A stretch of 64,000 nt of DNA from Bacillus bingmayongensis. Its GTDB lineage: Bacteria > Bacillota > Bacilli > Bacillales > Bacillaceae_G. The notes beneath the pieces are model-generated. The model searched no databases. It was not told where the DNA came from and was given only the letters and a program-made list of their open reading frames with translations. The stretch is taken from assembly GCF_000299035.1 (NCBI RefSeq), contig NZ_JH921517.1, forward strand, positions 423,317 through 487,316. Direction: 5' to 3'. How positions within the stretch are numbered: position 1 is the first letter of the stretch; every line of letters starts with the position of its first letter. The translations under genes and the position numbers were made by a program. Below, in pieces: positions 9,023 through 17,818 of this stretch.

Positions 9023-10312
9023 CTAGCCAAGAGCGTGTAACACGAACATGGCTAAGAATAGGCATGTAATAATATACATAGATGGTGCGACTTCTTTATG
9101 CTTTCCAAGAGCAATCTTTAAAATTGGGTAAGCGATAAATCCGAACGCAATACCATCAGCGATGCTATATGTGAGCGGAATCATAACGATGATTAAAAAT
9201 GCTGGAAATCCTTCTGAAAAGTCGTTTAGAGGGATTTGTTGAATGTTTGTAATCATCAGACCGCCAATAATGATTAAGATTGGTGCAATGGCACTATCAG
9301 GAATTAATTTTACAAACGGCAGAGCAAACAGTGATGCAAAGAATAACATCCCTGTAATGATAGACGTCAGACCTGTCTTGCCACCTGCAGTAATACCTGC
9401 GGCACTTTCTACTGTTGAAACGGTAGGACTTGTGCCAAATAGACCACATGTCATTGCTGAAATTGCATTTGCTTGATAAGCACGTGGGAATTTACGATCA
9501 TCTTCTAATAATCCGTGTAAAAGTCCCATGTTCTCAAAAATAAGCACCATGCTTAAGGAGAATGTTGCAATCCAAAACGGTAAGGAAGAAAGTTTCCCAA
9601 ATGACATAGCTCCAAATACATCTCCATAGTTGGCTAATGAAAATGAGCTGTTTCCTACTTGGTTTGTATCAACAAGACCAAATAGCCATGCAATACCAGT
9701 TCCAATTGCAATCGTCCATAAAAAGTTTCCACGTACGTTCCGAATAAATAACACAAGTGCCACAATAAGAGTAAGCAATGTTGCGAGAACAACAGGATTA
9801 CTTAGTTTACCTAATGCAACAGCAGTGTTTGGATGCGAAACGACTAGACCACCTTTTTGCAAGCCAATGAAAGCTAAGAATAAACCGATACCGACAGTAA
9901 TTGCTTCTTTTAACGATTTTGGAATCGATAGTGAGAGCACGCGAGCAATCGGTGTAAACGCGGCAATTGCAAAAATAATACCAGCGATAAAGACGGCTGC
10001 TAGTGCTTCTTGCCAAGTTAATCCAAGCGTATGCACAGCAGTGTAGGTGAAGAATGCATTTACACCCATACCTGGTACAAGAATAGCAGGTGCATTTGCC
10101 CAAAATGCCATCACTAGACATCCGACAAATGAACTGAAAACAGTTGCCAAAATTCCTGCTTCAAGCGGAATGCCGGCATCTGATAAAATGGACGCATTCA
10201 CAATCATAATATAGACGATTGTGAAAAATGATGTCACTCCAGCCAATATTTCTTGTTTTGGTGATGTGTGGTGTAGGTCTAATTTAAACGTTCTTTCAAG
10301 TATTCCTTTCAT
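9023..10312 (-). CDS. NCS2 family (AzgA/PbuG-like) purine permease
   Basis: A 429-residue membrane protein with about twelve to fourteen hydrophobic segments. The N-terminal FFTIVYIMIVN, the PGMGVNAFFTY motif near residue 79 and the GTSPTVSTVESAAGI motif near residue 290 define the AzgA/PbuG branch of NCS2 transporters, which import hypoxanthine, guanine or adenine with protons. The exact base is not clear. No purine riboswitch was found in its short leader. It converges on corA. Confidence 0.85.
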   Translation of the reverse strand: MKGILERTFKLDLHHTSPKQEILAGVTSFFTIVYIMIVNASILSDAGIPLEAGILATVFSSFVGCLVMAFWANAPAILVPGMGVNAFFTYTAVHTLGLTWQEALAAVFIAGIIFAIAAFTPIARVLSLSIPKSLKEAITVGIGLFLAFIGLQKGGLVVSHPNTAVALGKLSNPVVLATLLTLIVALVLFIRNVRGNFLWTIAIGTGIAWLFGLVDTNQVGNSSFSLANYGDVFGAMSFGKLSSLPFWIATFSLSMVLIFENMGLLHGLLEDDRKFPRAYQANAISAMTCGLFGTSPTVSTVESAAGITAGGKTGLTSIITGMLFFASLFALPFVKLIPDSAIAPILIIIGGLMITNIQQIPLNDFSEGFPAFLIIVMIPLTYSIADGIAFGFIAYPILKIALGKHKEVAPSMYIITCLFLAMFVLHALG

Positions 10313-10381
10313 GTTAAACCTTCTTTTTCATATCCCTCTCCCACCCGTGATATCCCTTTTGTAAAGAGCTCACCATCCTTT

Positions 10382-10409
10382 ATTATATCAGAACATAATC
10401 TTTTTACAA
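10382..10409 (-). promoter_or_regulatory. SigA-type promoter of the purine permease gene
   Basis: On the minus strand TTGTAA (10404-10409) and TATAAT (10382-10387) are 16 nt apart. The leader of about 65 nt shows two GGGATAT words but no purine aptamer. Confidence 0.6.
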
Positions 10410-10448
10410 TAAATAAAATGAGAACGGTTACTTAAAAGTTAACTGGTG

Positions 10449-11111
10449 CTACAAGTATGTGAAAATGGCACGAACATTAGAGATGATTTCTAGTTCCCCA
10501 GATTGAATTGGAGGAGCGGCTTGTGCGTGTAAAGTAGCTTGAGACATAAATTCACGCGGCAATTGTGCTGATTCTTCAACGAGTGAAAGTGGGACGGGAT
10601 TAATATTTAAATTATACGAACTCGCAATGATGCGAGCTTTTTCTTGAACGTGTTGGACTGCTTGTAAGAGTGCTTGTTGATAATACGCGTTTGGATGGGA
10701 AATGCGGAAGCGTAATCCCCTTGCTACATTTGCACCATTTCTAACAGCTATATCATATACTTCCCCAGCTTTTTGTACATTTAAAACGGTAATTTCATAC
10801 AAATGCTCTACTCGGTATCCTTGTAATAATGCCTTTTCGTTTACGTATTCATATTGAGGAGTAATTGTATAGGAAATGGTTTCTATATCTTTATCAGCGA
10901 TACCAATTTGTTTAAGTGCAGCAAGTAATTGTTTAGATTGGATTGCATTTTCCTCCTGTGCTTGTTTCACATCTTTATTATCTGTTCTAATGCCTATTGT
11001 TAATACAACGACATTTGGTTTTGCTTTTATAATTCCTTCACCTTGAACAGTAATGGTTGCTTGTTTTCCGTTACGAATATCGGGTGAATAGGGGTTCATG
11101 CCAACTTGCAT
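10449..11111 (-). CDS. SIMPL (DUF541) domain protein
   Basis: The 220-residue protein has the SIMPL pattern: an early ITVQGEGIIKAKPNVVVLTIGI strand (read with the break after GEG), then DIETISYTITPQYEY and the RVEHLYEITV segment. The family includes oxidative-stress proteins in other bacteria and periplasmic or outer-surface proteins of unknown mechanism. No signal peptide is visible, so it may stay in the cytoplasm. A bcr1-like repeat lies directly upstream, so its promoter may be inside or beyond the repeat. Confidence 0.75.
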   Translation of the reverse strand: MQVGMNPYSPDIRNGKQATITVQGEGIIKAKPNVVVLTIGIRTDNKDVKQAQEENAIQSKQLLAALKQIGIADKDIETISYTITPQYEYVNEKALLQGYRVEHLYEITVLNVQKAGEVYDIAVRNGANVARGLRFRISHPNAYYQQALLQAVQHVQEKARIIASSYNLNINPVPLSLVEESAQLPREFMSQATLHAQAAPPIQSGELEIISNVRAIFTYL

Positions 11112-11130
11112 TTTTGCTCACCATCCTTTT

Positions 11131-11286
11131 TATTTCGCTATTTGCGGGCAGTAAGACCCCACCTCAAGGTTCAGAGGAAACCGAGGAAGTTAAGTGGGGG
11201 ATGACTGCCCGTAAATGTTCGATTGGTTCAACTAATAATCAGTGGGGGATGAAGAGAACCCCCATTGATTAAAGTTTCACTTTATA
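11131..11286 (+). repeat. bcr1-like intergenic repeat, complete copy
   Basis: About 155 bases, the size reported for bcr1 of the B. cereus group. It starts TTATTTCGCTATTTG, forms an outer stem GGGCAGT/ACTGCCC with a nested CCCCAC/GTGGGG pair and an inner GGTT/AACC pair, and ends with a second hairpin (CAGTGGGGG/CCCCCATTG) followed by AAAGTTTCACTTTAT. Confidence 0.75.
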
Positions 11287-11422
11287 TGTATATGAGTGAA
11301 AGAAAGAGAAAATTGTATGTAATAAGTTACATAATTGAGAATTATGAGGAAAGAAAACATATACAACATAGGTATTTGTAGATTATAATATGTATAAATA
11401 TGATGAAAAAGGGTCGAGGCTA

Positions 11423-11842
11423 GTGAACGAAAAAAGAGAAGCACTGATTTTAGATTTATCTACATCATTTCGAAAGATGATACGTTTATTACAAAATGAT
11501 ATTAATACACGTTTTTCAGAGCATATGCCATATAATGAATTTTCTGTATTACGCGCGTTATTTTTGAAAAGCCCACAAATGGCTTCACAAATAGCTAGTG
11601 AAGTAAACGTAACATCCAGCCATATTACAGCAGTAACAGATCGCCTTGTACGAAAAGGTTTTGTAACGAGGAAACGTTCTGATTCGGACCGCCGTATTGT
11701 GTATTTGGAAATTACAGAACATGGAAAAGAAGTTACACAAAAACTTGAAGCTGTACGTAAAGAATACTATAAAGAGAAGTTTAAAGAGTGGAGCGATCAA
11801 GAGGTTGAGATGGTATTAGAACTATTTGGTCGCGTACTATAA
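11423..11842 (+). CDS. MarR family transcriptional regulator
   Basis: A 139-residue winged-helix regulator. The recognition helix is in VNVTSSHITAVTDRLVRKG and the wing in RKRSDSDRRIVYLEIT, both MarR signatures; the N- and C-terminal helices make the dimer. I chose GTG at 11423 because AAGGG precedes it by 9 nt, while the in-frame ATG at 11390 overlaps a TATAAT box. What it senses is unknown; it may control its own gene or the following secreted-protein gene. Confidence 0.75.
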   Translation: MNEKREALILDLSTSFRKMIRLLQNDINTRFSEHMPYNEFSVLRALFLKSPQMASQIASEVNVTSSHITAVTDRLVRKGFVTRKRSDSDRRIVYLEITEHGKEVTQKLEAVRKEYYKEKFKEWSDQEVEMVLELFGRVL

Positions 11843-11854
11843 TTATAATAAATG

Positions 11855-11888
11855 AGGATAGGAGGCGAAGTGCTCTCCTATCTTTTTT
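11855..11888 (+). terminator. Terminator of the marR-type gene
   Basis: GATAGGAG and CTCCTATC form an 8-bp stem with a 10-nt loop followed by TTTTTT. Confidence 0.8.
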
Positions 11889-11912
11889 CTTTTGAATAAA
11901 AATATTTTGAAA

Positions 11913-11942
11913 CTCCGATACTTTAAGTAAAAAGTATCGGAG
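11913..11942 (+). promoter_or_regulatory. Hairpin that contains the ribosome binding site of the 11951 gene
   Basis: CTCCGATACTTT (11913-11924) and AAAGTATCGGAG (11931-11942) form a perfect 12-bp stem with a 6-nt loop. The GGAGG site that serves the ATG at 11951 spans 11939-11943, so folding would hide it. Confidence 0.6.
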
Positions 11943-11950
11943 GAAAAATA

Positions 11951-12496
11951 ATGAAATATATCGTTTCACTTGTAATTATTATTGGAAGTTTTATATGCTC
12001 TAGCACATTAAGTTATGCAAAAACACCAATCCAAGTTGTGCAAAAAGAATTACATTATATTGCGAGTGATCAGCCTGTTTTATATTCAAAGCTATGGGTT
12101 CGCTCTATGCAGAATGCTATTCTTTTTCACCATAGTAATAATATTCGTGGGCAGGATACATTGCGCAATGTCACAAATTCTTCTCTCGTAAAAGTAAAAC
12201 AACTTTCCCTTGAAAAAGCCTCGCATTATATCCCGAGATTATCTCAATACGTCTCTAAATTTGAAAATAAAAATGTTCAAGTTTATTACGTTGCTGTTCG
12301 TTATGAAGTGAAAAAAGAAAATCCATATCAATTGAATGGAATGAATTATTTTCTTCAAGTGTTTATACAAGAACAAGGTGATTGGAAAATTGCTGAAAGT
12401 ATTGTAGCTCCCACAGATCAAATGATAGAGAACGGTGATGGATTTGGAATGAAAGAAGAGAAGGAATATGGGAAAAGAAGAGAGAATGTGAAATAA
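11951..12496 (+). CDS. Secreted protein of unknown function
   Basis: I do not recognise this 181-residue protein. It has a clear signal peptide (hydrophobic residues 5-19, cleavage probably after SYA at 23). The mature part alternates helix-like and beta-like segments and ends in YFLQVFIQEQGDWKIAES, which resembles the last strands of NTF2-like or DUF4829-type folds, and a charged tail. Its ribosome binding site lies in the stem of a perfect hairpin, which suggests translational control. Confidence 0.6.
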   Translation: MKYIVSLVIIIGSFICSSTLSYAKTPIQVVQKELHYIASDQPVLYSKLWVRSMQNAILFHHSNNIRGQDTLRNVTNSSLVKVKQLSLEKASHYIPRLSQYVSKFENKNVQVYYVAVRYEVKKENPYQLNGMNYFLQVFIQEQGDWKIAESIVAPTDQMIENGDGFGMKEEKEYGKRRENVK

Positions 12497-12520
12497 CCTC
12501 CTCGGGTGAGGAGGTTATTT
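12491..12520. terminator. Bidirectional terminator overlapping two stop codons
   Basis: AAATAACCTCCTC and GAGGAGGTTATTT form a perfect 13-bp stem with a GGGT loop. The left arm contains the stop codon of the plus gene and the right arm the stop codon of the minus-strand permease gene. Confidence 0.85.
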
Positions 12521-13582
12521 TGCGTATAAAGAAAGCTTATGCTTTAATAGGCGATGTAAGATAGCGTATGTTAACATGCCAGATCCTATAAAATAGATAT
12601 AGTAAAGAGGCAAAGAATTACTGCCATCGGTAAAGACACTACCACCAAGAAGTCCGAAACAAATAGAAGTACAGATTAAGAAATATACATGAAGTCGTGG
12701 ATATAGCAATATTTTCCCATTATGCTCATTTGGAGCACGCGTATATAAATAAGCGCCTAATGGGAGACAAATAAGTATATAGATAGCAGGACTTAATAGC
12801 GTCCAAGTAGACGGAATACGATGATAATCAGGTCCTGCTTGTATGTTTCCAAATTCATCTTCAAAATTTTCCCTCTGTGGATCGTAGTTGTAGTTTATGC
12901 GAAAATGATTAAGGGGGCCTACAACACTTGTGTTTTCTGTATAATTTGCATATTTAATATAATTATGATTGTATTCCTCTTGTGATAAATCTACATGTAA
13001 TGCAAAGAAAGGGAACAGTAGCCTAAAGATATATATAGGAAAAATAATAATAATACAACTTAAAGTACCTTGTGAGATAATGTTCCCTGTAATTGTTCCA
13101 ATAAAGAGAGTGAACGTATACACAGCAATTAGCGTAATAATTGTATAGGTAAAGTATACATGAAATGGTGAAAAGGATTGATACTGAGCATGTATCGTGT
13201 TCTTGTAGATGATATACATAAGAAGCCAACTAAGGCTAAGCGCACCTACGATATGAACGATGCCTAGTAACCATTTTGATAAAAATAAGTGTGACCGTTT
13301 AAATGGCATAGACCAAAGAAAATCGATTGTTTGATTATTGCGTTCCCATCCTATTAAGAGGATCGCTAATCCCATTAATAGAAGGGCTGGAAATAGTATA
13401 GCGTCAGCTCCCTGTATATGATACGTATAATAAGTATCTGTCGTTTTCCGTAAATATTCAGCCGTGTGCTGTGCATTCATATAATATTTATATGGTAAGG
13501 TGTATAAAGTACTTAGCCAAAAGAGCCAAATCACATATTTTCCTTGTTTATAGTTCCGTATCCATAAGGCTTTATGAAACAT
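12515..13582 (-). CDS. ABC transporter permease, distal copy (YtrC/YtrD-like)
   Basis: This 355-residue membrane protein has about seven hydrophobic segments and starts MFHKALWIRNYKQGKY, nearly the same as the next permease gene (MFHKALWMRQWKQGKY). The two share motifs throughout, including IGWERNNQ, SMPFKR and NGKILL, so they are tandem paralogues. With the upstream ATPase and GntR regulator they resemble the Ytr-type ABC system of B. subtilis, which responds to cell-wall antibiotics. The substrate is unknown. Confidence 0.8.
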   Translation of the reverse strand: MFHKALWIRNYKQGKYVIWLFWLSTLYTLPYKYYMNAQHTAEYLRKTTDTYYTYHIQGADAILFPALLLMGLAILLIGWERNNQTIDFLWSMPFKRSHLFLSKWLLGIVHIVGALSLSWLLMYIIYKNTIHAQYQSFSPFHVYFTYTIITLIAVYTFTLFIGTITGNIISQGTLSCIIIIFPIYIFRLLFPFFALHVDLSQEEYNHNYIKYANYTENTSVVGPLNHFRINYNYDPQRENFEDEFGNIQAGPDYHRIPSTWTLLSPAIYILICLPLGAYLYTRAPNEHNGKILLYPRLHVYFLICTSICFGLLGGSVFTDGSNSLPLYYIYFIGSGMLTYAILHRLLKHKLSLYAK

Positions 13583-13605
13583 GTATCCACCACCTCAATT
13601 TGTAT

Positions 13606-14694
13606 TTATTTCCCTCCAAAAGCAAACTTCAATTTTAATAGACGTGTAAAAATGAAATAACTCATGATAGCGAATAGGAAAAATCCAACATAATAAGACA
13701 GCAGGGCATCTCGTCCACCTAATATTCTACCGCCAAGTAATCCGAAGCATAGAACAGTACAAAGCATGAACCACTTTTGCAAGCTAGGAAACAATAGTAT
13801 TTTTCCGTTTTGTTCGTTCGGTGTACGTGTGTATAGAAAAATTGATAATGGTAAAAAGATAATGATGTAAGCAAATGGTGTTAATAGTGTCCAAGGAGAA
13901 GGCACAGAAGTATGCTCCATTGGATTGTCCTGTGGTACACTAGAAAGTTTATTTCCATAGTCATCAAATGTTTCTATCGGATGGTAATCATAAGTAATAG
14001 AAAAAGATTCTAATGGTGAAATAATCCCTACATGTTGTAAGTACTCATGAGTCTGCACCTCTATTTCTCCCATCGCCTCTAAAGACCATTGTGTATGGGT
14101 ATAAATGAATCCAGAGATTAATAATATGGAACCGTATGGTAAAAATAATAAAATTGCTGTTAAGCTACTTTGGGAGAAAATATTTCCAGTAATAGTTCCG
14201 ATAAATAAAGTGAATGTATAAATAGCAATGAGTACAACCGTAGCATATACAAAGTAACTATGGAACGGAGTAAAGATTTGATACTCATTGTGAAACGATA
14301 TGTTTTTGATTCCGTACATGCTAATCCAACAAATGATCTGTACTGCAATAATATTGAAAACGCCGAATAACCATTTTGTTAAAAAAATATCTTTTCGCTT
14401 AAAAGGCATTGAAAAGAGAAAATCAGTAGATTGATTGTTACGTTCCCATCCAATTAAAAGACAAGCCAGTGCAATAAGAATGGCTCCTTGCGTGACGAAG
14501 GGATTATCGAATGTATTAAAAGAGTAGGAATAATAATACACATAGTCATCCAGTTTCATTTTTGATTGGTTAAGCTCCATTTGTGCTGCTTGATAATATT
14601 TATAAGGTAGTTGATACAAACTAATGAGCCAAAACAATAGAATCATATATTTTCCTTGTTTCCATTGTCTCATCCATAAAGCTTTATGAAACAT
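13606..14694 (-). CDS. ABC transporter permease, proximal copy (YtrC/YtrD-like)
   Basis: A 362-residue paralogue of the following gene, with the same layout of a basic N-terminus, a first membrane helix near residues 20-36, the IGWERNNQSTDFLFSMPFKR block and a C-terminal pair of helices. I set the start at 14694 because GAGGAGG lies 6 nt upstream and the paralogue starts at the same MFHKALW; an in-frame codon at 14721 has no site. It overlaps the ATPase gene by 11 nt, so translation is probably coupled. Confidence 0.82.
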   Translation of the reverse strand: MFHKALWMRQWKQGKYMILLFWLISLYQLPYKYYQAAQMELNQSKMKLDDYVYYYSYSFNTFDNPFVTQGAILIALACLLIGWERNNQSTDFLFSMPFKRKDIFLTKWLFGVFNIIAVQIICWISMYGIKNISFHNEYQIFTPFHSYFVYATVVLIAIYTFTLFIGTITGNIFSQSSLTAILLFLPYGSILLISGFIYTHTQWSLEAMGEIEVQTHEYLQHVGIISPLESFSITYDYHPIETFDDYGNKLSSVPQDNPMEHTSVPSPWTLLTPFAYIIIFLPLSIFLYTRTPNEQNGKILLFPSLQKWFMLCTVLCFGLLGGRILGGRDALLSYYVGFFLFAIMSYFIFTRLLKLKFAFGGK

Positions 14695-15565
14695 GCGAAT
14701 CCTCCTCAAACGTTGTGACAAATATATCTTCGAGTGACATTGGTAATTCTTCTAATAAAAGAGGTCGTTCTCTATGAAACTTCTCTAACGTAGCTGTCAC
14801 ATTGCCTTCAATTAAAATTGTATACACTTTTCCTGTTTGATTTAATATTTTTACATGATTTAAGTTTTCTAGTTTTTGCGGTAGTGAACGTTCGTAAGCG
14901 ACTTGTATTTTTGCATAGCGAGATTTTGTATCTTCTAATGCTGTAATCGAAGCAATCGTATGATTTTTTAAAATAATGACTGTGTCTGCAATTTTTTCTA
15001 CTTCATCTAAGTGATGGGTCGAAATGAGAATTGTAATCTCTCGTTCTGCTACTTCTTCAATTAAAAATTGTAGAATTTGTCTTTTTACAATCGGGTCGAG
15101 TCCATTTGTTGGTTCATCTAAAATAATGTATTCTACACCTGTACAAAAAGCTAAAATAATAGCTAGAAGTGCTTTCATACCGCGTGAGTAACTACGAATG
15201 CGTTTTTCAGGTAGATTGAAGCGCTCTAGCAGCTGATAAAAATATTCTTCATTAAAGTTTTTATAAACAGCCTTATAAAACTTCGCAATTTCTTTTACTG
15301 TATATCCGCTTAATATATTAGTAGAATCCGGCACATAAGCTACCTTTTGCTTAATTCCTGGATGTTTATGAACATCTATATCGTCATATGTAATCGTTCC
15401 TTCATCGGGATCTAAAATACCAACAATTGTCCGCAGTAAAGTCGTTTTCCCCGCACCGTTTCTTCCGAGTAATCCAACAATACTTCCTTTTTGTAATGTG
15501 AAAGAAATATTGTCTAAAATGACTTGGTTATCAATTGTTTTCTTGATATTCGTCACTTTCAGCAT
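14684..15565 (-). CDS. ABC transporter ATP-binding protein
   Basis: The 293-residue ATPase has Walker A GLLGRNGAGKTTLL (about 35-48), the signature motif as SYSRGMKA (a degenerate LSGGQ, usual in drug and bacitracin-type exporters), Walker B YIILDEPTNGLDP and the switch His in ISTHH. It powers the two downstream permeases. I chose the ATG at 15565 after GGGAGGG; it lies inside the end of the GntR gene with a 35-nt overlap. Confidence 0.88.
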   Translation of the reverse strand: MLKVTNIKKTIDNQVILDNISFTLQKGSIVGLLGRNGAGKTTLLRTIVGILDPDEGTITYDDIDVHKHPGIKQKVAYVPDSTNILSGYTVKEIAKFYKAVYKNFNEEYFYQLLERFNLPEKRIRSYSRGMKALLAIILAFCTGVEYIILDEPTNGLDPIVKRQILQFLIEEVAEREITILISTHHLDEVEKIADTVIILKNHTIASITALEDTKSRYAKIQVAYERSLPQKLENLNHVKILNQTGKVYTILIEGNVTATLEKFHRERPLLLEELPMSLEDIFVTTFEEDSHVS

Positions 15566-15950
15566 CTGTATTCCCTCCCAGTTCTTTATAGTATGAGTCA
15601 ATCCAATCATGAATTTTTTCTTTTGTAATTCCAAGATAAGAAGCCTCTAGTAATAGTTGATGAAATTGTTTTTCAACCATAGCGATTTTCCTTTCATCTA
15701 ATGTCGGTGTAATCGATTGGGAGACAAACGTCCCTTTTCCTCGTAACGTTTCAATAATTCCTTGCCGTTCTAATTCTTGGTATGCTTTGCTCACTGTGTT
15801 TGGATTAATGACAAGAAGTGAAGCGAGTTCACGTACAGATGGAAGCTTGTCACTTGGAGCTAGCATGTTTTTTAATACGAGTTCTTTTATATTTTGAACA
15901 ATTTGTTCCCATATCGGAGTGTTGCTTCTTGGGTCAAGTTGAATGTGCAA
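15531..15950 (-). CDS. GntR family regulator, YtrA subfamily
   Basis: A 139-residue regulator. Residues about 8-75 are the winged helix (PIWEQIVQNIKELVL; LPSVRELASLLVINPNTVSKAY; GTFVSQS), and only a short two-helix tail follows, which defines the YtrA subfamily. I chose a TTG start with AAGGAG 9 nt upstream. A large perfect inverted repeat covers its transcription start, so it probably represses its own operon and is released by cell-envelope stress, as for YtrA in B. subtilis. Confidence 0.82.
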   Translation of the reverse strand: MHIQLDPRSNTPIWEQIVQNIKELVLKNMLAPSDKLPSVRELASLLVINPNTVSKAYQELERQGIIETLRGKGTFVSQSITPTLDERKIAMVEKQFHQLLLEASYLGITKEKIHDWIDSYYKELGGNTDAESDEYQENN

Positions 15951-15976
15951 GAGCAATGTCTCCTTCCTGATGAAAT

Positions 15977-16007
15977 TTAAGTGTACTATTAGATATAGTA
16001 CACTTAA
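15977..16007. promoter_or_regulatory. Operator of the GntR-ABC operon
   Basis: Perfect 13-bp arms TTAAGTGTACTAT and ATAGTACACTTAA are separated by 5 nt. The AGTGTACTA-type half-site agrees with YtrA-subfamily operators. It lies directly downstream of the -10 element, over the expected transcription start. Confidence 0.75.
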
Positions 16008-16008
16008 T

Positions 16009-16037
16009 ACAATATATGCGGTAGATTTGTTTGTCAA
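16009..16037 (-). promoter_or_regulatory. SigA promoter of the GntR-ABC operon
   Basis: On the minus strand TTGACA (16032-16037) and TATTGT (16009-16014) have a 17-nt spacer and abut the operator. Confidence 0.75.
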
Positions 16038-16115
16038 TACGGATTTATAGAAAAATATGGTATAAAAACGCAGCGATTGGAAAAAATAGGTTTGATATAG
16101 AATGGAGGGTTAGTC

Positions 16116-17294
16116 ATGAAGCGAGTTTTTGGAATACTTGTTTGTTTCATGTTGCTATTTTCTGGTGTTTCGGTTGGCTTTGCAGAATCTGAGAAAACAG
16201 AAGTCGAAACAGGGCCGAAGCTAGCGGAGCAAGCATCGTCAGCAATTGTTATTGAGCAAGATACGGGTAAAGTTTTATTTGAGAAAAGTCCAAATGAAAA
16301 ACTGCCACCTGCTAGTATGACAAAGATTATGACAATGCTACTGATTATGGAACAAGTTGAAAAGGGAAAACTAAAACTAGAAGATAAAGTCAGAGCAAGT
16401 GAACATGCAGCTTCAATGGGTGGTTCACAAATCTTTCTTGAGCCGGGTGAAGAGATGACAGTAAATGAAATGTTGAAAGGAATTGCAATTGCATCGGGAA
16501 ATGATGCATCTGTTGCAGTTGCTGAGCATATCGCTGGTTCAGAAGAAGGTTTTGTAAACATGATGAATAAAAAAGCAAAGGATTTAGGACTGAAAAATAC
16601 ACATTTCCAAAATCCAACGGGTCTTCCAGCCAAAGATCATTATTCAACAGCATATGATATGTCAATTATGGCGAAAGAATTGATGAAATATCCACTCATT
16701 CGAAAATATACAGGAAAATACGAAGATTATTTACGCGAAAATACGGAGAAAAAGTTTTGGCTTGTGAATACAAATAAATTAGTTCGTTTTTATCCAGGGG
16801 TAGATGGGGTGAAAACAGGTTTTACGACAGAGGCAAAATATTGTTTAACTGCATCAGCTGAGAAAAATGGAATGCGTGTCATTTCTGTTGTCATGGGAGC
16901 ACCGACTTCAAAAGAACGTAACAACCAGGTAACAAAGCTTCTTGATTATGCATTTGGACAATATACAACAAAAAAATTGTATAAGCGCGGAGAAAAAATT
17001 CAAACCGTAAAAGTAGGAAAAGGTAAGAAGGAAAAAGTAGATTTAGTTGCATCAGATAATGTATCGCTTCTTATGAAAAAAGGTGAAAATATGGACAAGG
17101 TGAAACAGGAAGTTATCGCTGAAAAGAAAGTAAAAGCACCAATAAAAAAAGGCGATGCACTCGGCACACTTGTTATTAAAAAAGATAAGGATGTTTTATT
17201 AAAGCAAACGATTGTAGCGAAAGAAGATGTTGCTGCAGCAAGCTGGTGGGAACTATTTAAAAGAACTTTAGGGATGTTTTCAACATCGAAATAG
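16116..17294 (+). CDS. dacF: D-alanyl-D-alanine carboxypeptidase DacF
   Basis: The 392-residue penicillin-binding protein has a signal peptide (cleavage after GFA near residue 23), the S67-x-x-K70 motif in PASMTKIM, the SGN motif in IASGNDAS and the KTG motif in DGVKTGFT. The C-terminal PBP5-like domain ends in a probable amphipathic membrane anchor (WWELFKRTLG). It trims the peptide side chains of spore cortex or cell-wall peptidoglycan. It precedes spoIIA as in B. subtilis, where read-through from dacF occurs late in sporulation. Confidence 0.93.
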   Translation: MKRVFGILVCFMLLFSGVSVGFAESEKTEVETGPKLAEQASSAIVIEQDTGKVLFEKSPNEKLPPASMTKIMTMLLIMEQVEKGKLKLEDKVRASEHAASMGGSQIFLEPGEEMTVNEMLKGIAIASGNDASVAVAEHIAGSEEGFVNMMNKKAKDLGLKNTHFQNPTGLPAKDHYSTAYDMSIMAKELMKYPLIRKYTGKYEDYLRENTEKKFWLVNTNKLVRFYPGVDGVKTGFTTEAKYCLTASAEKNGMRVISVVMGAPTSKERNNQVTKLLDYAFGQYTTKKLYKRGEKIQTVKVGKGKKEKVDLVASDNVSLLMKKGENMDKVKQEVIAEKKVKAPIKKGDALGTLVIKKDKDVLLKQTIVAKEDVAAASWWELFKRTLGMFSTSK

Positions 17295-17395
17295 CGGCAA
17301 GGATATTGCCCCTTTCCTATCCGCATACATGAAAAAGGTAGAATAATTGCTGAAAGCTTCACATTATGGCGAAATAGTACTTCTTTTGTCAGTAG

Positions 17396-17425
17396 GAAGG
17401 ATTCTTATTTTATGTTCACGAAAAT
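17396..17425 (+). promoter_or_regulatory. Weak candidate SigH promoter of spoIIA
   Basis: GAAGGATTC resembles the SigH -35 RNAGGAWWW, and CACGAAAAT about 13-15 nt further on is a poor match to the -10 RNNGAAT. SigH transcription of spoIIA is established in B. subtilis; the placement here is tentative. Confidence 0.3.
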
Positions 17426-17467
17426 CTTATGTAAATGAGTCAAGTTTAAGCATAAGGAGGAAATCGT

Positions 17468-17818
17468 GTGAGTCTTTCCATGCATTTAGAAGTAAAGCGT
17501 GATGTCTTATGTGTTCGGCTAGCGGGTGAACTAGATCATCATACTGCTGAAGAGTTGCGAGCAAAAGTAACAGATATGATTGAGACGCATCGCGCTCATC
17601 ATATTGTACTAAGTTTAGAGAAGTTAACATTTATGGACAGTTCTGGTCTTGGTGTTATATTAGGCCGATATAAGCATGTTAAAGGTTTAGGAGGGGAGAT
17701 GGTCGTTTGTGCAATCTCACCTCCTGTAAAGCGTTTATTTGAAATGTCAGGTCTGTTTAAAATCATTCGCTTAGAAGAAAGTGAAGCGCATGCGCTCGCG
17801 ACATTGGGGGTGGCATAA
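17468..17818 (+). CDS. spoIIAA: Anti-sigma F factor antagonist SpoIIAA
   Basis: This 116-residue STAS-domain protein starts with GTG after AAGGAGG. The phosphorylated serine is conserved (Ser58 in [15 protein letters not shown]). In its dephosphorylated form it binds SpoIIAB and frees SigF in the forespore. The stop codon is directly adjacent to the ATG of spoIIAB, as in other Bacillus. Confidence 0.95.
   Translation: MSLSMHLEVKRDVLCVRLAGELDHHTAEELRAKVTDMIETHRAHHIVLSLEKLTFMDSSGLGVILGRYKHVKGLGGEMVVCAISPPVKRLFEMSGLFKIIRLEESEAHALATLGVA

Noticed and set aside
9630-10046. A 138-codon open frame on the plus strand
   Set aside because: It is a shadow of the purine permease gene on the other strand; it has no ribosome binding site and an unlikely composition.
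10313-10448. Possible purine riboswitch before the NCS2 permease
   Set aside because: The leader is only about 65 nt and lacks the conserved loops of the purine aptamer.
16034-16633. A 199-codon open frame on the minus strand
   Set aside because: It lies over dacF, which is clearly real, and its Ser/Phe-rich product looks like an antisense translation.
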